Source: Allocoprobacillus sp002160865
GTDB taxonomy: Bacteria; Bacillota_I; Bacilli_A; Erysipelotrichales; Coprobacillaceae
Direction: 5' to 3'
DNA: 64,000 nucleotides
NCBI RefSeq assembly: GCF_042850985.1
Contig: NZ_AP031415.1
Coordinates: forward strand, 1,302,001 to 1,366,000
Shown here piece after piece: positions 50,328-58,948 of the stretch; position 1 is the stretch's first letter; each line of letters starts with the position of its first letter. The notes below the pieces were generated by a model that did not search any database, had not been told where the DNA came from, and saw only the letters and a list, made by a program, of their open reading frames with translations. The translations under genes and the position numbers were made by a program.

Positions 50328-50675
50328 ATGACAAAATTAGAATGTGTGGTTAAAGCAATGGATGATAAACTTGCAACGCATATTACCGCAATTGATATGC
50401 GTGATGTCAGCCCAATGTTTGATACATTTGTTTTATGTACAGCCAGCAATGAAAGACTCATGCAGGCCATTACAGAAAATATTAAGGAAGAATGTGCAAA
50501 ACATAACTTTGAGGTGAAAAGCATTGAAGGTTTAAGAAATTCTAAGTGGATTTTAATTGACTTAGGAGATATTGTTTGCCATATTTTTGAAGGTTCTGAA
50601 AGAGAAAGTTATAATTTAGAAAAACTATGGGGAGATATGCCACGTATCAATGTGGAAGGAATGTTAGCAAAATGA
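50328..50675 (+). CDS. rsfS: ribosomal silencing factor RsfS
   Basis: A 115-residue protein of the Iojap/RsfS family that binds uL14 and blocks 50S-30S joining under nutrient limitation. Family features are DMRDVSPMFDTFVLCTASNERLMQAI near residue 24 and GLRNSKWILIDLGDIVCHIFEGSERESYNLEKLWGD-type ending (shown here in outline). AAAGGAG precedes the ATG, which directly follows the nadD stop. The stop overlaps the next start. Confidence 0.94.
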   Translation: MTKLECVVKAMDDKLATHITAIDMRDVSPMFDTFVLCTASNERLMQAITENIKEECAKHNFEVKSIEGLRNSKWILIDLGDIVCHIFEGSERESYNLEKLWGDMPRINVEGMLAK

Positions 50676-51391
50676 GTTATGAAAATTTTGCCTATTACTA
50701 TGATAGTTTAATGGATGAGCAGTTTTATGAAGATTACTACCAGTTCATTTTGCAACATTGTCAATTTGATGAAGTTTTTGAATTAGGCTGTGGGACTGGC
50801 GAAATGGCTATTCGTTTGGCTAAAAGCAATAAAACGGTTTACGCTTCAGATATTTCCAGTGATATGTTAGAAGTTGCTAAACAAAAAGCAATAGAACAAC
50901 AAGTCAACCTTGTTTTACAAAGAGTGGATATGTGTGATTTCACTTTATCTCGTCCTGTGGATTTAGTTTTATGTTTATGTGATTCTTTGAATTATTTGAC
51001 TGATCCTCAACAGATGACTCAAACATTTTTGAATGTTTTTCAATCATTAGGAGATGGAGGAACATTTATTTTTGATGTCGATAGTCTTTATAAAATGGAT
51101 GTTATTTTAAAAGATTATCATGAAAAGGAAGAAGATGAAGAATTTATTTTTGATTGGTCAGTTGAAAATATTTCAGAGGGTTATATTCATCATCATGTCT
51201 ATATTGAAGATAAAAAAGAACATGATATTGTGGACGAAGATCATTATCAAAAGACTTATCCTGTATCACAATATCTTTATTGGCTTCATGAAGCCGGTTT
51301 TCAAAACATTGAATATTATAGTGATTTTACAACATATCATGATGATTGTGAAAGAATTATTTTTGTATGTCGAAAGGAGGAAGTTTCATGA
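50672..51391 (+). CDS. yqeM: class I SAM-dependent methyltransferase (YqeM-like)
   Basis: A 239-residue small-molecule or protein methyltransferase of unknown substrate. The SAM-binding motif I is VFELGCGTGEMAIRLA near residue 35, followed by acidic strand end YASDISSDML near 56 and motif DLVLCLCDSLNYL near 100. Start ATG 50672 overlaps the rsfS stop (ATGA); a longer in-frame start at 50627 lies inside rsfS without a ribosome binding site. YqeM follows rsfS in Bacillus too. The next gene, mtnN, recycles the S-adenosylhomocysteine that such enzymes release. Confidence 0.9.
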   Translation: MSYENFAYYYDSLMDEQFYEDYYQFILQHCQFDEVFELGCGTGEMAIRLAKSNKTVYASDISSDMLEVAKQKAIEQQVNLVLQRVDMCDFTLSRPVDLVLCLCDSLNYLTDPQQMTQTFLNVFQSLGDGGTFIFDVDSLYKMDVILKDYHEKEEDEEFIFDWSVENISEGYIHHHVYIEDKKEHDIVDEDHYQKTYPVSQYLYWLHEAGFQNIEYYSDFTTYHDDCERIIFVCRKEEVS

Positions 51392-52083
51392 TTGGGATTA
51401 TTGGTGCTATGGAAGAAGAAGTTGAAGCAATCTTAGCTTTGATGGAGATCAATAAAAAAGAAATGAATCATGGTTATACTTTCTATGAAGGAACAATGGC
51501 AAAAAAAGACATTGTGCTTGTTCAAGGGGGTATTGGTAAAGTCAATGCATCTATTTCAACAACTTTATTATTAACACAATATCCTATTGATTTCGTGATT
51601 AATATTGGTTCGGCTGGAGGACTTTCATTAAATCAAAATGTCGGTGATGTCGTCATTTCAACGGGTGTTTTACATCATGATGTTGATGTCACTGCTTTTG
51701 GACGTCAACGTGGAGAAGTACCAGGTATGCCATGTGTTTTCCAGCCAGATGCAGTGGCTTTAAAACAAGTTGAAGCTATTTTACAAGATTCAAAGCAACC
51801 ATATCATCTTGGTTTGATTGTTTCTGGAGATCAGTTTATATGTCGTGAAGATCAGGTCTTACAAATTTTAGATTTTTTTCCAGACGCTGTCTGTGCTGAG
51901 ATGGAAGCAGCTTCGATTGCTCAGGTATGCTATGTTTTTGATATTCCTTTCATTATCACAAGATCTTTAAGTGATATTTATAGAAAAGGAGAAAATCATA
52001 TTCAGTTTGATGAATATCTTAAACATGCAAGTCAATCTTCTGCGAAGATGTGTTATCGTCTTGTTTCTACATTATCGCAATAA
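51388..52083 (+). CDS. mtnN: 5'-methylthioadenosine/S-adenosylhomocysteine nucleosidase
   Basis: Cleaves the glycosidic bond of methylthioadenosine and S-adenosylhomocysteine, removing inhibitory by-products of methylation and polyamine synthesis. The 231 residues show IGIIGAMEEEV at the start (catalytic Glu12 region), VLVQGGIGKVNAS, NIGSAGGL near 76, SGDQFIC, AEMEAASIAQVCY near 172 and the catalytic Asp in TRSLSDIY near 196. Start ATG 51388 after AAAGGAGGAAG overlaps the yqeM stop. A terminator overlaps its own stop codon. Confidence 0.95.
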   Translation: MIGIIGAMEEEVEAILALMEINKKEMNHGYTFYEGTMAKKDIVLVQGGIGKVNASISTTLLLTQYPIDFVINIGSAGGLSLNQNVGDVVISTGVLHHDVDVTAFGRQRGEVPGMPCVFQPDAVALKQVEAILQDSKQPYHLGLIVSGDQFICREDQVLQILDFFPDAVCAEMEAASIAQVCYVFDIPFIITRSLSDIYRKGENHIQFDEYLKHASQSSAKMCYRLVSTLSQ

Positions 52084-52103
52084 CAAACGTTATTGCTTTT
52101 TTA
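52077..52103 (+). terminator. terminator of the yqeH-mtnN cluster
   Basis: Perfect 8-bp stem GCAATAAC/GTTATTGC with an AAAC loop and T-run, spanning the mtnN stop. It lies 14 bases before the next gene's start and may only attenuate. Confidence 0.85.
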
Positions 52104-52116
52104 TTGGAGGATCATT

Positions 52117-54441
52117 ATGAAAAAAATTGAATTATTAGCTCCCGCTGGAGATCGAGAATCATTTATTGCTGCCTTGCAAAATGGAGCAGATGCGATTTAC
52201 TTAGGTGGAACATTATTTAGTGCCAGAGCCAATGCAAAAAATTTTAATGATGAAGATTTGCAATGGGCTGTTTCATATGCTCATTTATATGGAGTTAAAG
52301 TTTATGTCACAATAAATACATTATATAAAGATAAAGAAATGAATGCTTTGACATCTTATGTGACAAAATTATATGAGCTGCAAGTTGATGCTTTAATTGT
52401 TCAAGATATTGGTTTATTTGATTTGATTCGCACATTGTATCCAGATTTTGAAATTCATATCAGTACTCAAGCATCTGTGATGAATAGCTATGGAACACGT
52501 TATTTTGAAGAAAATGGCGCTCATCGTGTTGTTCTAGCACGTGAAAACACTTTAGAAGAAATACAAAACATATGTCGTCAGACAAACTTGGAAATCGAAG
52601 TCTTTGTACATGGAGCAATGTGTGTCTGTTATTCTGGACAATGTTTAATGAGTAGTATGATTGGTAAACGTAGTGGAAACAGAGGTCAATGTGCTCAGCC
52701 ATGTCGTTTACAATATCAATTACTTAAAGATGGTCAATCCTTACCAGAAAAACATCCATATTTATTATCACCTAAAGATATCATGACCATTGAATATTTA
52801 GGTGAACTCATTGAAGCAGGAGTATCTTCTTTAAAAATAGAAGGGCGAATGAAAAGACCAGAGTATGTCGCAAGTGTGACAAGAGCTTATCGAGAGGCTA
52901 TAGATGCCTATTATCAAAATAAAAAAATAGATTTTCAACCTTATATTCAAGACATGTCGGCGATGTTTAATCGTAATTATACATCTGGATACTTACATCA
53001 TGATTTAGAAATTGTTGATGGAGATTATCCTGGTCATAAAGGTTATATCATTGGAGAAGTTGTATATTATCATAAAAAACAAAAGCGAGTTGGTATTCGT
53101 TTAACACAACCACTTTTACAGGGTGATAGTATTGTTTTTGAAGATATTGATAAAGGACGCCCAGTTAACAAGATTTATCATAAGCATAAACTGGTCAAAA
53201 CAGGTCAGCCTCAAGATATCATAGAAATAGAATTTGATTATTATGTAGATCATGGCCTAGTGAGAAAAACATTGGATAAACAAGTTGTTGAAAGAATGCA
53301 AAAAACATATCAGATACCAACAAGAAAAATTGAAATTGATATGTCTTTTGAAGCAAAAATAGGAAAAAAAGCAAAATTAAAAATTCAAAAAGAAGATCAT
53401 AGTGTGATTGTCGAATCTAGCCAAGATGTTGAAATAGCACATCAAACACCACTAGATGATAATCGTATAGCACAGCAATTATCAAAACTAGGATCGACAC
53501 CATTTATCATCAACAACCTGTATATTGATTGTGATGAAAAAATATCTATGCCTATTAAAGACATTAATGAAATGCGAAGAAAAGCCTGTGAGCAACTCAT
53601 AGAGAAACTTTCTCATCAAAAGATTCATCATCAGATAATACATGATATTCCACAACTTACAATTCATCAATCATTATTTCACTCTCAACTCTATGTTTGT
53701 GTGCATTCCCTTCAACAATTAGAAGCTGTTCTTCAATATCCTGTTGAAGTTATTATTTATCCTTATCAAAAGGATATTGAAATGGCTTATCAGATGTGTT
53801 TGAAATATCATAAAAAGATGGTGATGATGACATCACCAGTTATCAAAGATGATGAAATAAAAGATATTCTTCATTCTAAAATCTATAATGATATACAAAC
53901 AATTTTAGTTAATGATTATGGAACTTATAGAGCCTTTCAAAAGAAAGAGTTAATCATTGGTCATGGTTTAAATATTCATAATTCCTATGCTGCTCATCAT
54001 TATCATGAATTATTTTTAATATCTTTAGAAATGTCTGCTCAAGAAATCAAAAACTTAAAAACTGATTTATCAAAATGTATTGTTCAAGTCTTTGGAAAGA
54101 CAACAAATATGATTAGTGATTATTGTCCAATTTCACAGTATTATTTTGGTTATCAAAATAAACATTGTCAAATGTGTCAACAAGGACATTTTGCATTAAA
54201 AGATCGTAAAAAAGAAGTGTTTGACATTATGGTTGATGAACATTGTCGTATGCATCTATTAAATGCTCATACATTGTTTTATGATCAATGGAAGCAATTA
54301 CCAGTAGGAGGCTATTTGATTAACTTGACTCATGAAGATTCACAAAAGGTTCAAATTATCATGGAACATTTTATCTTTCAGTCATCTCCAGACAAGATTC
54401 GACAAATAGCAAAATTAACTTCAGGTTATTTTAAAGAATAA
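52117..54441 (+). CDS. peptidase U32-family protein with DUF3656-type extension
   Basis: A 774-residue member of the U32 family. Many members are not peptidases but RNA hydroxylation or prephenate-dependent factors such as RlhA and TrhP. The N-terminal core has ELLAPAGDRESFIAALQNGADAIYLGG, LQVDALIVQDIG, and the cysteine segment MCVCYSGQCLMSS...CAQPCRLQYQL (residues about 175-205), the usual metal or cluster ligands. The C-terminal 400 residues correspond to the longer RlhA-like class, and late cysteines (CPISQYYFGY, HCQMCQQGH) could complete a cluster. Start ATG 52117 after TTGGAGG. Likely rRNA hydroxylation, by family analogy. Confidence 0.85.
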   Translation: MKKIELLAPAGDRESFIAALQNGADAIYLGGTLFSARANAKNFNDEDLQWAVSYAHLYGVKVYVTINTLYKDKEMNALTSYVTKLYELQVDALIVQDIGLFDLIRTLYPDFEIHISTQASVMNSYGTRYFEENGAHRVVLARENTLEEIQNICRQTNLEIEVFVHGAMCVCYSGQCLMSSMIGKRSGNRGQCAQPCRLQYQLLKDGQSLPEKHPYLLSPKDIMTIEYLGELIEAGVSSLKIEGRMKRPEYVASVTRAYREAIDAYYQNKKIDFQPYIQDMSAMFNRNYTSGYLHHDLEIVDGDYPGHKGYIIGEVVYYHKKQKRVGIRLTQPLLQGDSIVFEDIDKGRPVNKIYHKHKLVKTGQPQDIIEIEFDYYVDHGLVRKTLDKQVVERMQKTYQIPTRKIEIDMSFEAKIGKKAKLKIQKEDHSVIVESSQDVEIAHQTPLDDNRIAQQLSKLGSTPFIINNLYIDCDEKISMPIKDINEMRRKACEQLIEKLSHQKIHHQIIHDIPQLTIHQSLFHSQLYVCVHSLQQLEAVLQYPVEVIIYPYQKDIEMAYQMCLKYHKKMVMMTSPVIKDDEIKDILHSKIYNDIQTILVNDYGTYRAFQKKELIIGHGLNIHNSYAAHHYHELFLISLEMSAQEIKNLKTDLSKCIVQVFGKTTNMISDYCPISQYYFGYQNKHCQMCQQGHFALKDRKKEVFDIMVDEHCRMHLLNAHTLFYDQWKQLPVGGYLINLTHEDSQKVQIIMEHFIFQSSPDKIRQIAKLTSGYFKE

Positions 54442-54496
54442 TGTTTAAATATCGATATTTATGTCTTTCATAAAAATATTTTTTTCATAATCTAAA

Positions 54497-54525
54497 TTGC
54501 TATCGTTATTTATTCATGATATAAT
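54497..54525 (+). promoter_or_regulatory. promoter of XRE regulator gene
   Basis: TTGCTA, 17-base spacer, TATAAT (54520-54525), 20 bases before the ATG. Confidence 0.75.
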
Positions 54526-54545
54526 AAAATTATGGAGGTGAATTT

Positions 54546-54887
54546 ATGGCAATAGATATGGATTTGGCAAAAAGATTGAAAGTCTATCGTAATTTTAAAC
54601 ACCTGACTCAAAAAGAAGTGGCTTCACATTTAAATGTTCCTCATTCTGCTATTTCAGATATAGAAAATGGAAAAAGAGATGTCACTGTTAGTGAATTGAA
54701 AATACTTTCTCATCTCTATGGACGAAGTGTTGAAGAAATTATGAGTGGTAAAAAATACGATTATTATAATATTGCAAATATTGCCCGTTTACTCACTGAA
54801 CTACCAGATGAAGATTTAAAAGAGGTTATGTTTATTATTGAGTATAAGCGTAAAAGAGTAGAAGAAAAAAATAAAAATCATCAATAA
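54546..54887 (+). CDS. XRE-family transcriptional regulator
   Basis: A 113-residue DNA-binding protein with an N-terminal Cro/C1-type helix-turn-helix (residues about 8-65: LAKRLKVYRNFKHLTQKEVASHLNVPHSAISDIENGKRDV in outline). The C-terminal helix pair is rich in charge, and the DEDLKEVMFIIEYKRKR segment recalls SinR-like or phage-type regulators. It is transcribed alone from a good promoter between two terminators, with GGAGGTG before the ATG. No toxin or metal-peptidase partner (ImmA type) is adjacent, so it is not obviously part of a toxin-antitoxin or mobile element. Target unknown. Confidence 0.85.
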   Translation: MAIDMDLAKRLKVYRNFKHLTQKEVASHLNVPHSAISDIENGKRDVTVSELKILSHLYGRSVEEIMSGKKYDYYNIANIARLLTELPDEDLKEVMFIIEYKRKRVEEKNKNHQ

Positions 54888-54917
54888 AAAGAAATTAGTC
54901 AAAAGCTAATTTCTTTT
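54886..54917. terminator. bidirectional terminator between convergent genes
   Basis: Perfect stem AAAAAGAAATTAG/CTAATTTCTTTTT with a 6-base loop between the XRE gene and the minus-strand phosphodiesterase. Confidence 0.9.
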
Positions 54918-55453
54918 TATTTCAATAATTGTTTAAATTCTTCTAATAATTCCATGCCTTCATCGAGAATATCTTGTTGACATAAGGCATCAGTGATACA
55001 ATGATGGAATTCTACATGGATATCCTTACCATTGACATCAATCAAAGCATATGTTCCATATCCATAGCTTCCTCGATTCATCATTAAGCTTCCGGGATTG
55101 ACAAATGTAATATCCTGATGTTTTTGAATCGTTGGTACATGAGTATGTCCATGAAGACATAAATAACAGTTTTCTTCTTGACAAAGGTGAATTAACTGCT
55201 CATATCCATAATATACCCCATAATAATGTCCGTGAGTGACACATATATGCTGGAATGTCTGATAAATAGGGAAGGGGGCATCATCATGATTGCCTTTGAC
55301 AACGACATCAAATTTTTGAATATATGAATCATTGAGAGGCAGTGAAGAATCACCACAATGAATCATATAATCGACTTTTGTCATGTAATGATTAACAACT
55401 CTTTGCAAATGGTCAGCATACAAATGACTGTCACTAACAACTAATAATTTCAC
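54917..55453 (-). CDS. YfcE/MJ0936-family metallophosphodiesterase (second copy)
   Basis: A 178-residue calcineurin-like phosphoesterase with blocks SDSHL, HCGDSSLPL, GNHDDAPF, VTHGHYYG and HGHTHVP followed by NPGSLMMNRG. It is a paralogue of the gene at 21442-21912 but only moderately similar and somewhat longer. The GTG at 55453 is chosen because GAGATGAT lies four bases before it, like the GAGGTGAT sites used elsewhere here. The in-frame ATG at 55462 would sit within that site. Physiological substrate unknown. Confidence 0.87.
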   Translation of the reverse strand: MKLLVVSDSHLYADHLQRVVNHYMTKVDYMIHCGDSSLPLNDSYIQKFDVVVKGNHDDAPFPIYQTFQHICVTHGHYYGVYYGYEQLIHLCQEENCYLCLHGHTHVPTIQKHQDITFVNPGSLMMNRGSYGYGTYALIDVNGKDIHVEFHHCITDALCQQDILDEGMELLEEFKQLLK

Positions 55454-55564
55454 TTCGATCATCTCTTTCTTTATGATTATTTTAGCATATTCTTTTTATA
55501 AATACATATTTATATTGATAAAATCAAGCGATTTTCTGAAATAGAAATTTTTTGCTCGTAAGTG

Positions 55565-55593
55565 TTTACAATTCGTATAAAAATTGTTACAAT
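55565..55593 (+). promoter_or_regulatory. promoter of PTS IIB gene
   Basis: TTTACA (55565-55570), 17-base spacer, TACAAT (55588-55593), 35 bases before the ATG. Confidence 0.78.
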
Positions 55594-55604
55594 ATATATT
55601 GTAA
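55587..55604. promoter_or_regulatory. 18-bp perfect palindrome over the -10 region, candidate operator
   Basis: TTACAATAT-ATATTGTAA is a perfect 18-bp inverted repeat covering the -10 element and the predicted transcription start of the PTS IIB gene. A repressor bound here would exclude RNA polymerase. Confidence 0.65.
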
Positions 55605-55627
55605 TAATAAGAAAGGGAGTAAGAAAT

Positions 55628-55942
55628 ATGAAAACTATTTTATTAGTATGTTCTGCAGGAATGTCTACAAGTTTATTAGTTACAAAAATGGAAGCTGCTG
55701 CTAAAGATGCTGGTGTAGAATGCAAAATCTTTGCATTACCATTCTCTGATGCACCAAGAGTATTAGAAGAAGTTGACTGCATCTTACTTGGACCTCAAGT
55801 TAGATTCCAAAAAGCTGCTATTGAAAAATTAGCTGCTGGAAGAAAAGCTGGACCTATCCCTGTAGATGTCATCGATATGAGAGATTATGGAACAATGAAC
55901 GGTAAAGCCGTATTTGAAAAAGCTTTATCTTTATTAAAATAA
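55628..55942 (+). CDS. PTS sugar transporter subunit IIB (lactose/cellobiose family), orphan
   Basis: A 104-residue phosphocarrier that accepts phosphate from a IIA protein and passes it to sugar bound by a IIC permease. The phosphorylated cysteine is Cys8 in LLVCSAGMSTSLLV, followed by the typical PFSDAPRVLEEVDCILLGPQVR. No IIA, IIC, glycosidase or regulator gene is adjacent, so the partners are elsewhere. Codons are biased (GCT for Ala, GGA for Gly), suggesting high expression. Start ATG 55628 after AAAGGGAG; a longer frame from 55562 runs through the promoter. A palindrome over the promoter implies repression, probably by sugar. Confidence 0.92.
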   Translation: MKTILLVCSAGMSTSLLVTKMEAAAKDAGVECKIFALPFSDAPRVLEEVDCILLGPQVRFQKAAIEKLAAGRKAGPIPVDVIDMRDYGTMNGKAVFEKALSLLK

Positions 55943-55948
55943 TCCCTT

Positions 55949-55978
55949 AAAGGAGCATATGCTCCTTTTTTTCTTTCT
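55949..55978 (+). terminator. terminator of PTS IIB gene
   Basis: 20-bp perfect palindrome AAAGGAGCAT/ATGCTCCTTT followed by a T-run. Confidence 0.9.
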
Positions 55979-55993
55979 TTTTTATGGAGAGTT

Positions 55994-56002
55994 TGCTATA
56001 AT
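55994..56002 (+). promoter_or_regulatory. extended -10 promoter of ACT-DUF711 operon
   Basis: TGCTATAAT 24 bases before the ATG, without a clear -35. Confidence 0.6.
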
Positions 56003-56025
56003 GTTTAAAATTAGGAGGATGAAAA

Positions 56026-56298
56026 ATGGAAAAAGCAATTATAACAGTTGTAGGAAAAGATCAAGTGGGGATTATTGCTCAAGTTTGTCAGTCTTTGGCA
56101 CTAACAAATATCAATATTTTAGATATTTCACAAACAATATTAGATGGTTATTTTAATATGATGATGATTGTAGATATGTCTTCTTCAAAAGAACCCTTTG
56201 CAAATGTTAGTGAACAATTAGAAAAATTAGGAGAGAATATTGGGGTTTATATTAAATTACAGCATGAAGATATTTTTAATAAGATGCATAGAATTTAA
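56026..56298 (+). CDS. ACT-domain protein (UPF0237 family)
   Basis: A 90-residue single ACT domain: KAIITVVGKDQVGIIAQVCQSLALTNINILDISQTI followed by strands FNMMMIVDMS and helix FANVSEQLEKLGENIGV. ACT domains bind small ligands, often amino acids. This stand-alone family is almost always next to a DUF711 (PFL-family) gene, as here, 11 bases upstream of it. The pair is thought to act together, but the reaction is unknown. AGGAGG precedes the ATG. Confidence 0.92.
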   Translation: MEKAIITVVGKDQVGIIAQVCQSLALTNINILDISQTILDGYFNMMMIVDMSSSKEPFANVSEQLEKLGENIGVYIKLQHEDIFNKMHRI

Positions 56299-56309
56299 GG
56301 AGGCATAAG

Positions 56310-57674
56310 ATGATTAATTTATTTGAAGTAAATGAAACAAATAAGATGATTGAACAAGAAAATTTAGATGTTCGTACCATTACAATTGGAATCAGTCTTA
56401 TTGATTGCATAGATGCCAATATAGATGTTTTATGTCACAATATTTATCAAAAAATTACAAGTGTTGCTGCTGATTTGGTAAAAACAGGGGAGGATATTGA
56501 AAAAAAATATGGTATTCCCATTGTGAATAAAAGAATTTCTGTAACACCAATTGGACTCATTGGTGCTGCAGCATGTCAGACAACAGATGATTTTGTAAAA
56601 ATCGCTAAGACTTTAGATCAATGTGCTCGTCAAGTCGGTGTGAATTTCATAGGGGGATATAGTGCTATTGTTTCTAAAGGAATGACAAAAGCTGAAAAGC
56701 TACTCATTCAATCTATTCCTCAAGCCATGAAAGAAACAGAACTTGTATGTAGTTCTGTTAATGTAGGTTCTACTAAGACAGGAATCAATATGGATGCTGT
56801 CAAATTAATTGGTGAGATTATCAAAGAAACTGCTTCATTAACAAAAGAACAGGATTCTATAGGTTGTGCTAAATTTGTTGTCTTCTGTAATGCTCCTGAT
56901 GATAATCCGTTTATGGCTGGAGCTTTTCATGGTGTCAGTGAAACAGATGCTATTATTAATGTTGGAGTCAGTGGACCTGGTGTTGTTAGAAAAGCTATTC
57001 AAAGTGCAAAAGGAAAAGATTTTGGAGAATTATGTGAAATTGTGAAAAAAACAGCTTTTAAAATTACAAGAGTAGGTCAACTTGTTGCCAGAGAAGCATC
57101 TGCTTCTTTAAATATTCCTTTTGGGATTATTGATTTATCTTTAGCACCTACTCCTGCCATTGGAGATAGTATTGCGGATTGCTTAACAGAAATGGGCTTA
57201 GAAAGAGTAGGAGCACCCGGAACAACTGCAGCATTAGCTATTTTAAATGATCAAGTTAAAAAAGGTGGAGTCATGGCATCTTCTTACGTTGGTGGACTTT
57301 CTGGGGCTTTTATACCCGTCAGTGAGGATCAGGGAATGATTGATGCTGTAGAAGCAGGAGCATTAACATTAGAAAAATTAGAAGCTATGACTTGTGTATG
57401 CTCTGTAGGCTTAGATATGATTACTATTCCCGGTAAAACTTCTGCCAAGACTATTGCTGGTATTATCGCAGATGAAATGGCTATTGGAATGATCAACCAA
57501 AAAACAACAGCTGTTCGTATTATTCCTGTGATTGGAAAAGATGTTGGAGAAAAAGTTGAGTTTGGTGGTTTGCTAGGATATGCACCTATTATGCCTGTCA
57601 ATCCATTTTCTTGTGATGAATTTATTGATAGAGGTGGACGCATTCCTGCACCTATTCATAGTTTTAAAAATTAA
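56310..57674 (+). CDS. PFL-family protein (DUF711, UPF0210)
   Basis: A 454-residue cytosolic protein of the DUF711/UPF0210 family, structurally related to the pyruvate formate-lyase fold but without evidence of a glycyl radical. Family stretches are MIEQENLDVRTITIGISLIDC near residue 14, NFIGGYSAIVSKGMTKAE near 110, GVSGPGVVRKAIQ near 222, and the C-terminal KVEFGGLLGYAPIMPVN near 412 with the closing RGGRIPAPIHS. It is co-transcribed with the ACT-domain gene. Biochemical function is not established. GGAGG precedes the ATG; a terminator follows. Confidence 0.92.
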   Translation: MINLFEVNETNKMIEQENLDVRTITIGISLIDCIDANIDVLCHNIYQKITSVAADLVKTGEDIEKKYGIPIVNKRISVTPIGLIGAAACQTTDDFVKIAKTLDQCARQVGVNFIGGYSAIVSKGMTKAEKLLIQSIPQAMKETELVCSSVNVGSTKTGINMDAVKLIGEIIKETASLTKEQDSIGCAKFVVFCNAPDDNPFMAGAFHGVSETDAIINVGVSGPGVVRKAIQSAKGKDFGELCEIVKKTAFKITRVGQLVAREASASLNIPFGIIDLSLAPTPAIGDSIADCLTEMGLERVGAPGTTAALAILNDQVKKGGVMASSYVGGLSGAFIPVSEDQGMIDAVEAGALTLEKLEAMTCVCSVGLDMITIPGKTSAKTIAGIIADEMAIGMINQKTTAVRIIPVIGKDVGEKVEFGGLLGYAPIMPVNPFSCDEFIDRGGRIPAPIHSFKN

Positions 57675-57675
57675 C

Positions 57676-57702
57676 AAAAAGACGATAATTTCGTCTTTTT
57701 TT
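57676..57702 (+). terminator. terminator of ACT-DUF711 operon
   Basis: Perfect 10-bp stem AAAAAGACGA/TCGTCTTTTT with a TAATT loop and T-run. Confidence 0.9.
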
Positions 57703-57718
57703 ACAAGGAGGATTAATA

Positions 57719-58948
57719 ATGCAAATAGATCAATTGATTATTTATAAAAATATTTCACAGGATGTTGATGTTTTAAAATGCTTATCTTTTGTAGAAGATG
57801 AATCACTTATTAATGAATCTGAATTTATATCTCAACTTTTGATCCTTGCTGAAAAGTATGAATTACATGGACAATTATTTCAAAGTTTATTAACATATTT
57901 ATTGGCTTATCATGAAAATACATTTACTTTAGCATTAGAAAGAAAAAAAGAGATACCCGATTCATTAAAAAAAGTCGTTTGTCATGATTTTGAATATCTT
58001 TTCCGTATTTTTCATTATGATTTTTCACATATGGATTCATTATATAAAGATTTATTTTTTCATTTTATAAATAGTTCTCATATTATCAATCAAGAAATCT
58101 TTGATTTGTTATCTCATCTTCAGATACAGCTTTCACAAAGCACATCAGTGGAAGAATTTTACCAGATATTATATAATCATTATTATCAATATGGTGTTGG
58201 AAAATATGGTTTAAATAAAGCTTTTCGTTATTTAAATAATCAAATTATACCAATTGATCATATTGGCAATAATACTTTAGAACAGTTAATTGGCTATGAA
58301 AGTCAAAAAGAACGTTTAACAGCAAATACAGAAGCATTTTTAAAAGGACATAAAGCCAATAATGTTTTATTGTATGGTGATAGTGGAACTGGGAAATCAA
58401 GCAGTATTAAAGCTCTTTTAAATCGTTATTATAAAGATGGTTTAAGAATGGTTGAAGTTTATAAACATCAGTTTATATCTTTACCTCAAATTATTAATGA
58501 ATTACAAAACAGACATTATCGTTTTATTATTTTTATGGATGATTTGTCTTTTGAAGAATTTGAAGTTGAGTATAAATATTTAAAAGCTGTTATTGAAGGG
58601 GGATTGGAGAAGAAGCCAGATAATATCCTCATCTATGCAACCAGCAATCGTAGACATCTTATTAAAGAAACATGGAATGACCGTCAACATGATCAGGAAA
58701 TCAACAACAATGATGCTATGCAGGAAAAGTTATCGTTAGTTTCTCGATTCGGTGTTCAAATTATGTATATTCACCCAGATAAACAGCATTATTTAGATAT
58801 TATAGATGCTTTAGCTCAGGCATATCATTTAAATATGCCTGTTGACCAGTTACACGAATTAGCATTACAATGGGAAATAAGAAACGGAGGTTTTTCAGGA
58901 AGAACAGCAAAACAATTTATTCATATGCTACTTTCTCAACAATCATGA
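57719..58948 (+). CDS. DUF815-family AAA ATPase
   Basis: A 409-residue cytosolic ATPase. After about 180 residues of helical N-terminus comes LIGYESQKERLTANTEAFLKG. Walker A VLLYGDSGTGKSSSIKALL is near residue 218 and Walker B FIIFMDDLSFEEFE near 271. Sensor-like IYATSNRRHLI and a C-terminal lid (NGGFSGRTAKQFIH) follow. This is the full DUF815 pattern, a widespread AAA family of unknown role. AAGGAGG precedes the ATG. The stop overlaps the next start (ATGA), so it is coupled to the DUF2156-GNAT protein. Confidence 0.88.
   Translation: MQIDQLIIYKNISQDVDVLKCLSFVEDESLINESEFISQLLILAEKYELHGQLFQSLLTYLLAYHENTFTLALERKKEIPDSLKKVVCHDFEYLFRIFHYDFSHMDSLYKDLFFHFINSSHIINQEIFDLLSHLQIQLSQSTSVEEFYQILYNHYYQYGVGKYGLNKAFRYLNNQIIPIDHIGNNTLEQLIGYESQKERLTANTEAFLKGHKANNVLLYGDSGTGKSSSIKALLNRYYKDGLRMVEVYKHQFISLPQIINELQNRHYRFIIFMDDLSFEEFEVEYKYLKAVIEGGLEKKPDNILIYATSNRRHLIKETWNDRQHDQEINNNDAMQEKLSLVSRFGVQIMYIHPDKQHYLDIIDALAQAYHLNMPVDQLHELALQWEIRNGGFSGRTAKQFIHMLLSQQS

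Noticed and set aside
57329..57643. Minus-strand frame inside the DUF711 gene, and similar antisense frames in spoIIIE, tkt, uppP and the M16 gene
   Set aside because: They lie wholly within strongly recognised genes, lack ribosome binding sites and have low-complexity translations.
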